Source: Sterolibacterium sp. (GTDB lineage Bacteria; Pseudomonadota; Gammaproteobacteria; Burkholderiales; Rhodocyclaceae). Taken from it: a stretch of 43,815 nt of DNA. This document shows, one piece after another, positions 10,825 through 19,793 of the stretch. The notes beneath the pieces were generated by a model. The model saw only the letters and a list, made by a program, of their open reading frames with translations, had not been told where the DNA came from and made no database searches. The stretch is taken from assembly GCA_023258955.1 (NCBI GenBank), contig JAHFRE010000010.1:1-43815 (forward strand), given 5' to 3'. The position numbers and the translations under genes were made by a program. Each line of letters begins with the position of its first letter. Positions within the stretch are counted from its first letter, which is position 1.

Positions 10825-13800
10825 ATGGTTTCGTATTCGCGCAATGATGTGGCAAGGTTGCTCGCCCTGGCCGGCGCCTACCTGCTGTTGGCGAGACTGA
10901 CGCAGCTGGTCTTCGGCAGCGCCAAGCTGGTCAATTTCGTTTGGATCGCCAACGCCGTCGCCTTGGCCGCGATCTGCGTCTACGGCAGGCGCTTGTTGCC
11001 GGCGGTATTCTTTGGCGTGCTGCTGGCGTTGCTGGCGGGCGGACAGACCTTCGGCGTTGCGCTCACCGTCGCCGTGCGCCATACGGCAGCCATCTTTCTT
11101 GGCGTCTGGGTCCTGCAGCGCGAGGGACGCTTCGATCCAGGCCTATCCTCGCTCGGCGATTACGCCAGGATTTTCGCCCTGGCGCTCGCCGTTGGTCTGG
11201 TGACCGGAATGACCTGGTGGGTCCAAGCCGCCCTGCAGCTTCCCTACAACGGCAGCTACAGCTTTCTGCAGCGTCTGGCGGGCACAACCCTCTCCATTCT
11301 GCTGTTCATGCCCTTGCTGCTGGTGTGGCGCAAGCTGCCAAGCGCTTGGGCGGACTGGCGCAAGGTGGCGGAGGCAGCGCTGATCCTGGGCTTGTCCCTG
11401 CTCGTCGGACAGGTGCTGTTTCTCGACTGGTTCCACGACACGCTCGGCCAGGTGGCGCGCGGCTACTGGATGTACCTCTTCATCACCTTGGCGGCGATGC
11501 GCCTGGGCGCCCACGGCACGGTATTGGTCTTGGCGCTTACCGGCATCCAGGGGCTGCTCGGCGCCAATTGGGGGCTGGGCTTTTTCGCCGACGACCTGGC
11601 GCGGACCCATTTGGCCAACTACTTCTATTACATGCTCTGCCTTTCGGCCGCCGGCATGGCGCTGGCGACCTATTTCGCGCAGCGCAAGCAGGCGGAAGCC
11701 AGGCTCGAACAATTCTTTGTCCTGCTGCCGGACCTGGTGTGCATCGCCACCGTCGGCGGGCGCTTTCTGAAGATCAATCCCGCCTGGATGGCGATGCTCG
11801 GCTACAGCGAACAGGAACTGCTCGCCAGCCCTTACATCGACTTCGTCCACCCCGAAGACAGGGAGGCGACCTACGCCGCGGTGCGGCGCCAACTGGCCGG
11901 CGAACAGCTACACAATTTCGCCAACCGTTATCGCTGCAAAGACGGCAGCTACCGGTGGCTGGAATGGCGAACGACGCCGGCGGTAGACCAAGGCTTGATC
12001 TACGCCACGGCGCGCGACTTCACCGATCGCATGCGTCTGGAACAGGAGCGGGAGCAGTATTTCAAATTCTTTGCCCTATCCACCGACGCCATGTGCATCG
12101 CCGATCCCTTCGGCTGCTTCAAGCAGGTCAATCCGGCGTTCATCCGCATGCTCGGCTTTGACGAGAGCGAACTGCTGGCCAAACCGTTCCTGGACTTCAT
12201 CCATCCCGAAGATCGCCAGAGGACGGCAGACGAAATGAAGCTCCAGGTTTCGCTGCGCCCCTCCCTGCGTTTCGAGAACCGCTTCCTCTGCAAGGACGCC
12301 AGCGTGGTGCACCTGTCCTGGACCGCCTACTTCGACGGCAACGATGGCGTCACCTACGCGACGGCGCGCGACGTGACGGACCTGAAGAACGCCGAGGAGG
12401 CGTTGCGCCAGAGCGAGGCTCGCTTCCGCCAAATGTTCGAGGGCAACGACTCGGTCATGTTCCTGATCGATCAAGATTCCCTGGGAATCATCGATGCCAA
12501 CGCCGCGGCGTCAAAGTTCTACGGCTACCCGATCGAGCGCCTCAAGACCTTGAGGATGGACCAGATCAGCGCCTTGCCGGCGCCCGAGGTTGCAGAGAAC
12601 CTGCGTCGTATTCGCGATCGCGAGCAGAATTTCTTCGTCACCCCGCATCGCCTGGCCGACGGCAGCGTGCGCAGCGTCGAGACCCGCTCCTCGCCGATCC
12701 AGGTCGGTGGGCGGGTGCTGCTCTTCTCCATCGTCCAGGACATCACCGAGCACCTGCTCGCCGAGGAGACCCTGCGCCAGAGCGAAGAGCGGCTGCGTCT
12801 GGCCTTGGCGGCGGCGAATCAAGCCTGGTTCGACGCCAATCTGCGCACCGGGAACGTGACGGTGAGTCCTGAATATCCGGGCATGATCGGTTTTTCGGTC
12901 GACGAATTTCGCAGCAACCTGGATGCTTGGCTGGCCAGCGTGCACCCCGAAGATCGCCCCAGGCTGGCCGTCGTCATCGAGGCATGCTTGCGCGACGACG
13001 AAGCGCACACCATGGAATATCGTCGCCAGACCAAGTCCGGCGAATGGAAGTGGATCCGCTCCACCGGCAAGATCGTCGAACGCGATGACCAAGGCCAGGC
13101 CCGCCGCATGATCGGCATCCACACCGACATCAGCGAGCGCAAGCGGGCAGAACTGGCGTTGATGGAAAGCGAAGCGTACAGCAAGGCGCTGTTCGCCCAC
13201 TCCGATACGCCGCTGGTGGTGATGGATCCGCAGACGGGCGTGTTCATCGATTGCAACGAGGCCGCGGTCGCAATCTATCAGCTCGGCGATCGCCAAGCGG
13301 TGCTCGGCAAGACGCCGCTCGACGTCGCCACGCCGTCGCAATACGATGGCACGCCGTCGGCCGAGGCAGCGCGATCCCACCTTGCCGCCGCGCTCGCCGA
13401 GGGACGCCACGTGTTCGAGTGGCGCCATCGGCGGCCCAGCGGCGAGATCTGGGACGGTGAAGTGCATCTGATGAGCTTTCGCCACGGCGGGCGCGAGCTG
13501 ATCCAGTTCAGCCTGCGTGACGTTACCGAGCAGAAGCTGACCGAGGCGGAGAACTGGCGGCGGGCGAACTTCGACGCGCTCACCGGCCTGACCAACCGCA
13601 GCCTGTGCCGCGACCGCCTCGAACGCGCCATCGTCCAGGCGCAGCGCAGCGGCGGCAGGGTGGGGGTGCTGTTCGTCGACCTCGACGGCTTCAAGGGGGT
13701 CAACGACACGCTCGGCCACGCCAGCGGCGATGACTTGCTGAAAGAGGCGGCCAAACGCCTCGGCCGCTGCGTGCGCGAGCAAGACACGGTGGCCCGCTTC

Positions 13801-14094
13801 GGTGGTGACGAATTCCTGGTGGTGGCGCAAAACCTGGCCGAACGCAGCGATCTGCTGCGCGTCGCCGACCAGATCTTGGGGGCCTTGAACCAGCCGTTCA
13901 TGCTCGCCGGCGCGTCGCGCCAGATCTCCTGCAGCGTCGGCATATCGGTCTATCCGGACGACGCGAAGACGGCAGACCGCCTCATCGACCATAGCGACAA
14001 GGCCATGTACCGAGCCAAACGCATGGGCAAGAACCAGTTCCGCTTCTACGCCGACGAAGCTGTCCGCTTGGCCTGGGTCTCCAAGGCGAGCTGA
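10825..14094 (+). CDS. MASE1-PAS(x5)-GGDEF diguanylate cyclase
   Basis: A 1089-residue membrane protein. Residues ~8-290 form a MASE1-type sensor with about eight hydrophobic helices. Five PAS/PAC units follow back to back: ~293-405, 410-525, 530-645, 650-775 and 780-905. Each of the first two has a LxKxNPA...ML-GxxExELLA-P-FxDFxHPED pattern, so they look like a recent duplication. The C-terminal GGDEF domain has an intact active site (G993-F997) and an intact inhibitory I-site R984xxD987, spaced five residues before it. It should therefore make c-di-GMP with product feedback. There is no EAL domain. The start ATG 10825 has only a weak ribosome-binding sequence. A 201-nt gap separates it from the LysE-type gene; its stop is 16 nt from the end of the convergent dacB. 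Confidence 0.93.
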   Translation: MVSYSRNDVARLLALAGAYLLLARLTQLVFGSAKLVNFVWIANAVALAAICVYGRRLLPAVFFGVLLALLAGGQTFGVALTVAVRHTAAIFLGVWVLQREGRFDPGLSSLGDYARIFALALAVGLVTGMTWWVQAALQLPYNGSYSFLQRLAGTTLSILLFMPLLLVWRKLPSAWADWRKVAEAALILGLSLLVGQVLFLDWFHDTLGQVARGYWMYLFITLAAMRLGAHGTVLVLALTGIQGLLGANWGLGFFADDLARTHLANYFYYMLCLSAAGMALATYFAQRKQAEARLEQFFVLLPDLVCIATVGGRFLKINPAWMAMLGYSEQELLASPYIDFVHPEDREATYAAVRRQLAGEQLHNFANRYRCKDGSYRWLEWRTTPAVDQGLIYATARDFTDRMRLEQEREQYFKFFALSTDAMCIADPFGCFKQVNPAFIRMLGFDESELLAKPFLDFIHPEDRQRTADEMKLQVSLRPSLRFENRFLCKDASVVHLSWTAYFDGNDGVTYATARDVTDLKNAEEALRQSEARFRQMFEGNDSVMFLIDQDSLGIIDANAAASKFYGYPIERLKTLRMDQISALPAPEVAENLRRIRDREQNFFVTPHRLADGSVRSVETRSSPIQVGGRVLLFSIVQDITEHLLAEETLRQSEERLRLALAAANQAWFDANLRTGNVTVSPEYPGMIGFSVDEFRSNLDAWLASVHPEDRPRLAVVIEACLRDDEAHTMEYRRQTKSGEWKWIRSTGKIVERDDQGQARRMIGIHTDISERKRAELALMESEAYSKALFAHSDTPLVVMDPQTGVFIDCNEAAVAIYQLGDRQAVLGKTPLDVATPSQYDGTPSAEAARSHLAAALAEGRHVFEWRHRRPSGEIWDGEVHLMSFRHGGRELIQFSLRDVTEQKLTEAENWRRANFDALTGLTNRSLCRDRLERAIVQAQRSGGRVGVLFVDLDGFKGVNDTLGHASGDDLLKEAAKRLGRCVREQDTVARFGGDEFLVVAQNLAERSDLLRVADQILGALNQPFMLAGASRQISCSVGISVYPDDAKTADRLIDHSDKAMYRAKRMGKNQFRFYADEAVRLAWVSKAS

Positions 14095-14110
14095 TTTCTC
14101 GTTCGGCGCT

Positions 14111-15526
14111 TTACCGGCTGCGCTGGTAGACCCAGGCGAGCAGCGCGTCCTGGGCCGCCTGCGCGGCGGCGGCGTTGGCGTGGTTGACCAGGAAGACGAC
14201 GATCTGCCACCTGCCCGACCGGTCGAGCAGATAGCCGGCGATGCTCTTGACGCCTTCGAGGCTGCCGGTCTTGATGTGCGCCTGGCCGGCGACGCCGCTC
14301 GCCTGCAGGCGCTTCTTCATGGTGCCGTCGATCGCCGTCAGGGGCAGGGAGGCGGCAAACTCTGGCATCAACGGACCCTTCCAGGCGAGCGCCAGCAGGT
14401 CGGCGAGGTGTTCGGCGCTGATGCGGTCGCGCCGGGAGAGGCCGGCACCGTTGTCGATCACCAGTTCGGGGAAGCCCAGGCCGCGGACCGTCAGCCAGTC
14501 GCGCAGCGCCCGCTCGCCATCCTGCGCGCGCACGCCGCTGGCGTGCGCTGGGCCGATGCCCAGGGTGAGGAAGAGCTGACGCGCCATGACGTTGTTGCTG
14601 TACTTGTTGATGTCGCGGATCAGTTCGGCCAGTGCCGGCGAATCGGCGCTGGCGAAGAGCCGTGCATCGTCTGGCACGAGGCCGGCGCGCGAGCCGCCGA
14701 GGCGGCCGCCGAGGTCTTGCCACAGCGCGCGAAACACCCCGGCGACATACTGCGGGTGACTGAGCAGGCCGAGATTGATCGCTCTCTCGCCGCAGGAGGC
14801 CGGATAGCTGCCGGCCAGCGTCAGGCGCGAGCGCACCGCCGAGAAATCCAGCTGCAGTCCCTGTCGCCAGTCGCTGCAGCCGTTGCTCGTCAGCTTCAGC
14901 GCATTGACGATGGACAGCGGCTCGGCCAGCGGTTCGGCGATGACCTCGACCCGGCGCGCGCCGGCGTCGGGCAGGAAGCGCAGGTTGGTGGCCTTGAAGT
15001 TTAGCAGCAGCGCGTCGGGGCTGACGTTGTAGGCGCGCAAGACCTGCTCGTCGATCGGCGCTTCGTCGTCCACCGCGAACAGGCTGCGGTCCTGCACCAG
15101 GTCGCCGCGTATCTCGCGCAGGCCACGGGCGCGCAGCTCGCGCAGCAGCAGGTAGAAGCGCTCGAGGGTCAGCTTCGGATCGCCGCCGCCCTTCAAATAG
15201 AGATCGCCCTCGAGTACGCCGTCGGCGAGCGGCCCCCTGATCCAGGCCTCGGTCTTCCAGGTGTAGGCCGGGCCCAGCAGTTCGAGCCCGGCGTAGGTGG
15301 TGAGGAGCTTCATCACCGAGGCCGGGTTCATCGCCACCCCGGCGTTCACGCTGACCCGCGCGCGCACCGCGCCGACCTCCTGCACCACCACCGCCACCGC
15401 GCCTTGGGGCAGGCCGGCCGCCTTCAAGGCGCGGGCGACGGGAATCGGCAACCTTTCCTCGTAGTCGGCGGCGGCCACACCGCAGGCCGACAGGAGCAGC
15501 AGGCCGATCAGGAGGGTTGGTCGCAT
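14111..15526 (-). CDS. dacB: D-alanyl-D-alanine carboxypeptidase/endopeptidase, PBP4 family
   Basis: A 471-residue peptidase S13 protein (E. coli DacB is 477). All three penicillin-binding motifs are present: SxxK at S70-K73 (SVMK), SxN at S310-N312 (SNN) and KTG at 419-421. Such enzymes trim peptidoglycan peptides in the periplasm by carboxypeptidase and endopeptidase activity. The N-terminus is a hydrophobic signal ending LLLLSACGVAAA; the LSAC segment fits a lipobox, so the protein may be a lipoprotein rather than soluble, though signal peptidase I cleavage after AAA is also possible. ATG 15526 begins the signal peptide. It is divergent from the FAD-dependent dehydrogenase gene (96-nt gap). 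Confidence 0.93.
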   Translation of the reverse strand: MRPTLLIGLLLLSACGVAAADYEERLPIPVARALKAAGLPQGAVAVVVQEVGAVRARVSVNAGVAMNPASVMKLLTTYAGLELLGPAYTWKTEAWIRGPLADGVLEGDLYLKGGGDPKLTLERFYLLLRELRARGLREIRGDLVQDRSLFAVDDEAPIDEQVLRAYNVSPDALLLNFKATNLRFLPDAGARRVEVIAEPLAEPLSIVNALKLTSNGCSDWRQGLQLDFSAVRSRLTLAGSYPASCGERAINLGLLSHPQYVAGVFRALWQDLGGRLGGSRAGLVPDDARLFASADSPALAELIRDINKYSNNVMARQLFLTLGIGPAHASGVRAQDGERALRDWLTVRGLGFPELVIDNGAGLSRRDRISAEHLADLLALAWKGPLMPEFAASLPLTAIDGTMKKRLQASGVAGQAHIKTGSLEGVKSIAGYLLDRSGRWQIVVFLVNHANAAAAQAAQDALLAWVYQRSR

Positions 15527-15622
15527 GGCGGCATGATAGCGCCAGTTGCCCAGGCAAGATGCCCGGCGCCGGCCGAGCGTAGAATCGCGGCAGTGCCTGC
15601 CCGCGCCGCTTGAGGAGCTCAA

Positions 15623-16984
15623 ATGGAACCACTCGAACAACGACTGCTCGCCATCGTCGGCCCCGGCGGTCTGCTCTCGCGCGAGGAAGTGGCGAGCCGC
15701 TCGGCCGGCGTCATGCGCGCCGACAGCCTGCGCGCGCGCGCGCTGGTGCGACCGCGCAGCACCGAGGAGGTCGCCGCCGTGCTCAGGCTGTGCAACGAGC
15801 TCGAGCAGCCCTTGGTCACCCACGGCGGCCTCACTGGTCTGGTGCACGGCGGTGATGCCACGCCCGAGGAGGTCATCCTCTCGCTCGAGCGCATGAACGC
15901 CATCGAAACGATCGAGCCGCTGCAACGCATCGCGCTGGTGCAGGCCGGCGTCACCCTGCAGGCGGTGCAGGAAGCGGCCGAGGCGCAGGATCTGTTCTTT
16001 CCCCTGGACCTCGGTGCCCGTGGTTCCTGTACCATCGGCGGCAACGTCGCCACCAACGCCGGCGGCAACCGCGTCATCCGCTATGGCATGGCCCGCGATC
16101 TGGTGTTGGGCATCGAGGCGGTGCTCGCCGACGGCAGCGTGGTGAGTTCGTTGAACCGCATGATCAAGAACAACGCCGGCTACGACCTCAAACAGCTGTT
16201 CGTCGGCGCCGAGGGGACGCTGGGCGTGATCACCCGGGTCGTGCTGCGCCTGTTCGAAAAGCCGCGCAGCCAGGACGTGGCCCTGGTGGCGATCGACAGC
16301 TTCGCTGCCTTGACCCGTTTCCTGAAGCACATCGACTCCAGCCTGGGCGGCAGCCTGTCGGCCTTCGAGGCGATGTGGCGGGAGTTCTACCAACTGGTGA
16401 CGACGCCGCCGGCGCGGTCGGCGCCGCCGCTGCCCGACCGCCATCCCTACTACGTGCTGGTCGAAGCCCAGGGCGCCGATCCCCAGCGCGACGCCGAGCG
16501 CTTCAACGCCGCGCTCGAAGCCGCGCTGGCGCAGGGTCTGATCGCCGATGCGGTGATCGCCCACTCCGCCCGCGAATGCGCTGCGCTGTGGGCGCTGCGC
16601 GACGATGTGCTGCAGATCGGGCGCGAGGGTCCGCCGCTGACCTTCGACGTGTCGCTGCCGATCGCGGCGATGGAGGCCTACGTCGCCGAGGTGCGAGCGG
16701 CGTTCGCCGCCTGGCCCGACCACCGCTGCTGGATCTGGGGCCACCTCGGCGACGGCAATCTGCACTTTGCGGTGCGGGTGCCGGCCGCCAGGGAGGAGGT
16801 CGAGCGCCTGATGTACCGGCCCTTGGCGCGGATCGGCGGCTCGGTGTCGGCCGAGCACGGCGTCGGCCTGGAGAAGAAACCCTACCTCGAGCTGTGCCGC
16901 GCTCCCGGCGAAATGGCGCTGATGCAGCGCTTGAAGCGCGCGCTCGATCCGCGCTGCATCCTCAATCCCGGAAAGATCTTCTAG
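15623..16984 (+). CDS. FAD-linked 2-hydroxyacid dehydrogenase (GlcD/DLD/D-2-hydroxyglutarate dehydrogenase family)
   Basis: A 453-residue flavoprotein. The N-terminal half is an FAD_binding_4 (PCMH) domain with the diphosphate-binding loop HGGLTGLVHGG near residues 68-78, GSCTIGGNVATNAGG (~134-148), RYGMARDLVLG and GAEGTLGVIT. The C-terminal half is an FAD-oxidase_C domain with GHLGDGNLHFAV, a zinc/substrate-binding-type motif, and SVSAEHGVGLEKK near the end. The family oxidises D-lactate, glycolate or D-2-hydroxyglutarate and passes electrons to quinone or an electron-transfer protein; the exact substrate is not resolved here. TTGAGGAG provides a strong ribosome-binding site 6 nt before ATG 15623. 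It is followed on the same strand by a GGDEF-EAL gene and then lldD. Confidence 0.9.
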   Translation: MEPLEQRLLAIVGPGGLLSREEVASRSAGVMRADSLRARALVRPRSTEEVAAVLRLCNELEQPLVTHGGLTGLVHGGDATPEEVILSLERMNAIETIEPLQRIALVQAGVTLQAVQEAAEAQDLFFPLDLGARGSCTIGGNVATNAGGNRVIRYGMARDLVLGIEAVLADGSVVSSLNRMIKNNAGYDLKQLFVGAEGTLGVITRVVLRLFEKPRSQDVALVAIDSFAALTRFLKHIDSSLGGSLSAFEAMWREFYQLVTTPPARSAPPLPDRHPYYVLVEAQGADPQRDAERFNAALEAALAQGLIADAVIAHSARECAALWALRDDVLQIGREGPPLTFDVSLPIAAMEAYVAEVRAAFAAWPDHRCWIWGHLGDGNLHFAVRVPAAREEVERLMYRPLARIGGSVSAEHGVGLEKKPYLELCRAPGEMALMQRLKRALDPRCILNPGKIF

Positions 16985-17110
16985 CGTTGGCTGCAAGCCG
17001 CGTCGCCGGTGCTGGCCCGGTGCCCACGCCGCGGTAGGACCGGAGTAGTATTCCGCCCATTCGCCGCCTCGGGATTTCCACGCGTGCGACCTATTCTTGG
17101 GCGGAGTATC

Positions 17111-19726
17111 GTGACCGAAGGCGGACGATCTGCTAGCGTTGTTGCCGCGTGGCTCGCTGTGGTCTGTGCCCTGCTGCTCGCGGCCAACTGGGAGGCCGAT
17201 CGCCAGGAGCGGGTGCGGCTCGCGGCATTCCACGGCGAACTCGCCAATCTGGCCCAGGTCTCCGAGGCGATCATGGCTGCGCGCCTGCGCGCTTACGACC
17301 ACAGCCTGCTGAGCCTGCGCGAGCTCTATCTGGACGACCCGGCGCGCTTTGGGCAGCGCATCCAATGGATGCGCAGCGGACCGCTCGCCGATCGCGAGCT
17401 GTTGGTGGTCGTGGTCGACGACGCTGGCCACCTCGCTTTCACCGACACCCCGAACGCCACGCCAGGGCTCTATCTCGGCGATCGCGCCTACTACCGCTAT
17501 TTCGCCGACGGCGGCAAGGACCGCTACTACATCGACGAGCCGGCCTTCGGCCGCGCCACCCGGCGCTATTCGGTGCCGCTGGTGCGGCCGATGTACGACC
17601 GCCAAAGCAGGTTCAAGGGCGTCGTCGCCCTCTCCGTCAGGCAGGATTCTCTGGCGGATTTCGGTCCGACGCTGCACCTGACGGGCGACGCCACGGTGAC
17701 GGTGGTGACCCTGCGCGGCGCCGTCGTCACCCGCTCGCGCGACCTGGCCCAGGTGCAGGGCAGCAGCATCGCGCCGCCGCTGCTGGCGCAGATCGCCGCG
17801 CAGCAGGAAGGGGTGGTCGCCGACGCGCAGGTCGCCGCCGGCGTGCGGCGCACCGTCGCCTACCGGCGCATCGCCGACACGCCGCTGATCATCTATGTCG
17901 CGGCGTCGACCGACGAGATCCTGCGCGTCTCGGCCGAACAGCGACGGGTGCTGTTGGCGGTCACCTCGCTCGCCTCGCTGCTGGCCTTGCTGCTGCTGGT
18001 GACGCATCTGCAGCGCAGGAAGATCACCGCCAAATTCATCGCCACCCAGCAGGGCTACCTCAAGGAATCCCAGCGCATCGCCAAGATGGGCAGTTGGGAA
18101 CTCGATCTCGCCACGGGCAGTTTCAGATGGTCCGATGGCATGTACCCCTTGTGCGGCGTTGCGCCGGGCGCCACTGCGCCGGATTTGCGCGGATTTCTGG
18201 CGCAGGTCGACCCGGCCGGGCGGGCCGGACTCCGCGCTGCCCTGGAGCAGGCTGCCAGCGAGGGCAGCGGCTACCTCGAGTATCAACTGCACCGCGCCGA
18301 CGGCCAGCAACTGGCGGTCGCCATGCGCTGCGAGGCGGTGCGCGACAAGAGCGGCAAGGCGCAGACGCTGATCGGAACGCTGCGCGACATCAGCGAGCGC
18401 AAGAAGGCCGAGGCGCAGATCAATGACCTGGCCTTCTTCGACCAACTGACACGCCTGCCCAACCGGACCTTGTTCTTCGATCGGCTGAAGCAGGCGATGG
18501 CGGCGAGCGCGCGCAGCGGTGCCTTCGGCGCCCTGCTGTTCATCGATCTGGACAATTTCAAGTCGCTCAACGACACGCTGGGCCACGACGTCGGCGACCT
18601 GCTGCTGAAGGAAGTCGCGCAACGCTTGACGGCGGCGGTGCGCGAGGGCGACACGGTGGCCCGCCTGGGCGGCGACGAGTTCCTGGTGCTGCTGCCGGGG
18701 CTGAGCGGTGACGCGGCGGAGGCCGGCAGCGGTGTGGAGACCGTCGCCGAAAAGATCCTCGAAGCGCTGGGCAGACCCTACCGCCTCAAGAGTGATGCGC
18801 ACCGCAGCACGGCGAGCATCGGCGTGGCGCTGTTCAAGGGCGATGGCGCGACCATCGACGAGCTGATGAAGCAGGCCGACATCGCCATGTACAAGGCCAA
18901 GGACGCCGGCCGCAATCTGACCCATTTCTTCGATCCCACCCTGGAAGCCGCCGTCAAGGAAAGGGTGGCGCTGGAGGCCGACCTGCGCCGGGCCCTCGAC
19001 GAGAAGCAGTTCCTGCTCTACTACCAGGCCCAGGTGGCGGAGGACGGCCGGCTGATCGGCGCCGAGGCGCTGGTCCGTTGGCAGCACCCGCTGCGCGGCA
19101 TGGTGGCGCCGGGCGAGTTCATCCCGCTGGCCGAGGAGTCGGGCCTGATCCTGCCGCTGGGATACTGGGTGCTGCGCACCGCCTGCGCCCAACTGGTGGC
19201 CTGGGCCGAGCGGCCCGAGCTGGCCCGGCTGAGCGTCTCGGTGAACGTCAGCCCTCGGCAATTTCATCAGATCGATTTTGTCGATCAGGTGCTGGCGGTG
19301 CTCACCATCACCGGGGCGAATCCGCTGCGCCTGAAGCTGGAACTGACCGAGAGCCTGCTGGTGGAAAACATGCAGGACATCATCGCCAAGATGTCGGCGC
19401 TGAAGGCGGTCGGCGTCAGCTTCTCGCTCGACGATTTCGGCACCGGCTATTCCTCCCTGTCCTACCTCAAGCGCCTGCCGCTGGATCAGCTGAAGATCGA
19501 CCAGTCGTTCGTGCGCGACGTGCTCACCGATCCGAACGATGCGGCGATCGCCAGGACCATCGTCGCCTTGGGACAGAGCCTGGGCATGGGGGTCATCGCC
19601 GAGGGCGTGGAAACCGAGGCGCAGCGGGATTTCCTCGCCGGCCACGGCTGTCACGCCTACCAGGGCTATTTCTTCAGCCGACCGCTGCCCCTGGACGGCT
19701 TCGAAGCGTTTGCCACGCGCCGATGA
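17111..19726 (+). CDS. Sensor-PAS-GGDEF-EAL c-di-GMP turnover protein
   Basis: An 871-residue protein. A membrane helix (~12-29) precedes a periplasmic ~240-residue region resembling a Cache/PDC sensor (for example TPGLYLGDRAYYRYFADGG), then a second helix (~278-298) and a PAS domain (~320-435). GGDEF (G520-F524) and its I-site RExD are intact, and the EAL domain has E652-A653-L654, the LTES segment and DDFGTGYSSL (from D774) intact. Both cyclase and phosphodiesterase chemistry are possible. GTG 17111 is chosen because GGAG precedes it by 5 nt and the first helix follows directly; a GTG at 17009 would add 34 residues without hydrophobic character. The gene lies between two hydroxyacid dehydrogenase genes. 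Confidence 0.9.
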   Translation: MTEGGRSASVVAAWLAVVCALLLAANWEADRQERVRLAAFHGELANLAQVSEAIMAARLRAYDHSLLSLRELYLDDPARFGQRIQWMRSGPLADRELLVVVVDDAGHLAFTDTPNATPGLYLGDRAYYRYFADGGKDRYYIDEPAFGRATRRYSVPLVRPMYDRQSRFKGVVALSVRQDSLADFGPTLHLTGDATVTVVTLRGAVVTRSRDLAQVQGSSIAPPLLAQIAAQQEGVVADAQVAAGVRRTVAYRRIADTPLIIYVAASTDEILRVSAEQRRVLLAVTSLASLLALLLLVTHLQRRKITAKFIATQQGYLKESQRIAKMGSWELDLATGSFRWSDGMYPLCGVAPGATAPDLRGFLAQVDPAGRAGLRAALEQAASEGSGYLEYQLHRADGQQLAVAMRCEAVRDKSGKAQTLIGTLRDISERKKAEAQINDLAFFDQLTRLPNRTLFFDRLKQAMAASARSGAFGALLFIDLDNFKSLNDTLGHDVGDLLLKEVAQRLTAAVREGDTVARLGGDEFLVLLPGLSGDAAEAGSGVETVAEKILEALGRPYRLKSDAHRSTASIGVALFKGDGATIDELMKQADIAMYKAKDAGRNLTHFFDPTLEAAVKERVALEADLRRALDEKQFLLYYQAQVAEDGRLIGAEALVRWQHPLRGMVAPGEFIPLAEESGLILPLGYWVLRTACAQLVAWAERPELARLSVSVNVSPRQFHQIDFVDQVLAVLTITGANPLRLKLELTESLLVENMQDIIAKMSALKAVGVSFSLDDFGTGYSSLSYLKRLPLDQLKIDQSFVRDVLTDPNDAAIARTIVALGQSLGMGVIAEGVETEAQRDFLAGHGCHAYQGYFFSRPLPLDGFEAFATRR

Positions 19727-19793
19727 GCGCCGCCGCTGCCTTGCGCGCGTCGAGCGTCGGCACCCACCCCAAACCAACAAAGGAGCTTGCATC

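Noticed and set aside
15527..19792. Long minus-strand extension upstream of the PBP4 gene
   Set aside because: Only the part from ATG 15526 encodes a signal peptide and PBP4 motifs; the rest is antisense to the FAD dehydrogenase and GGDEF-EAL genes.
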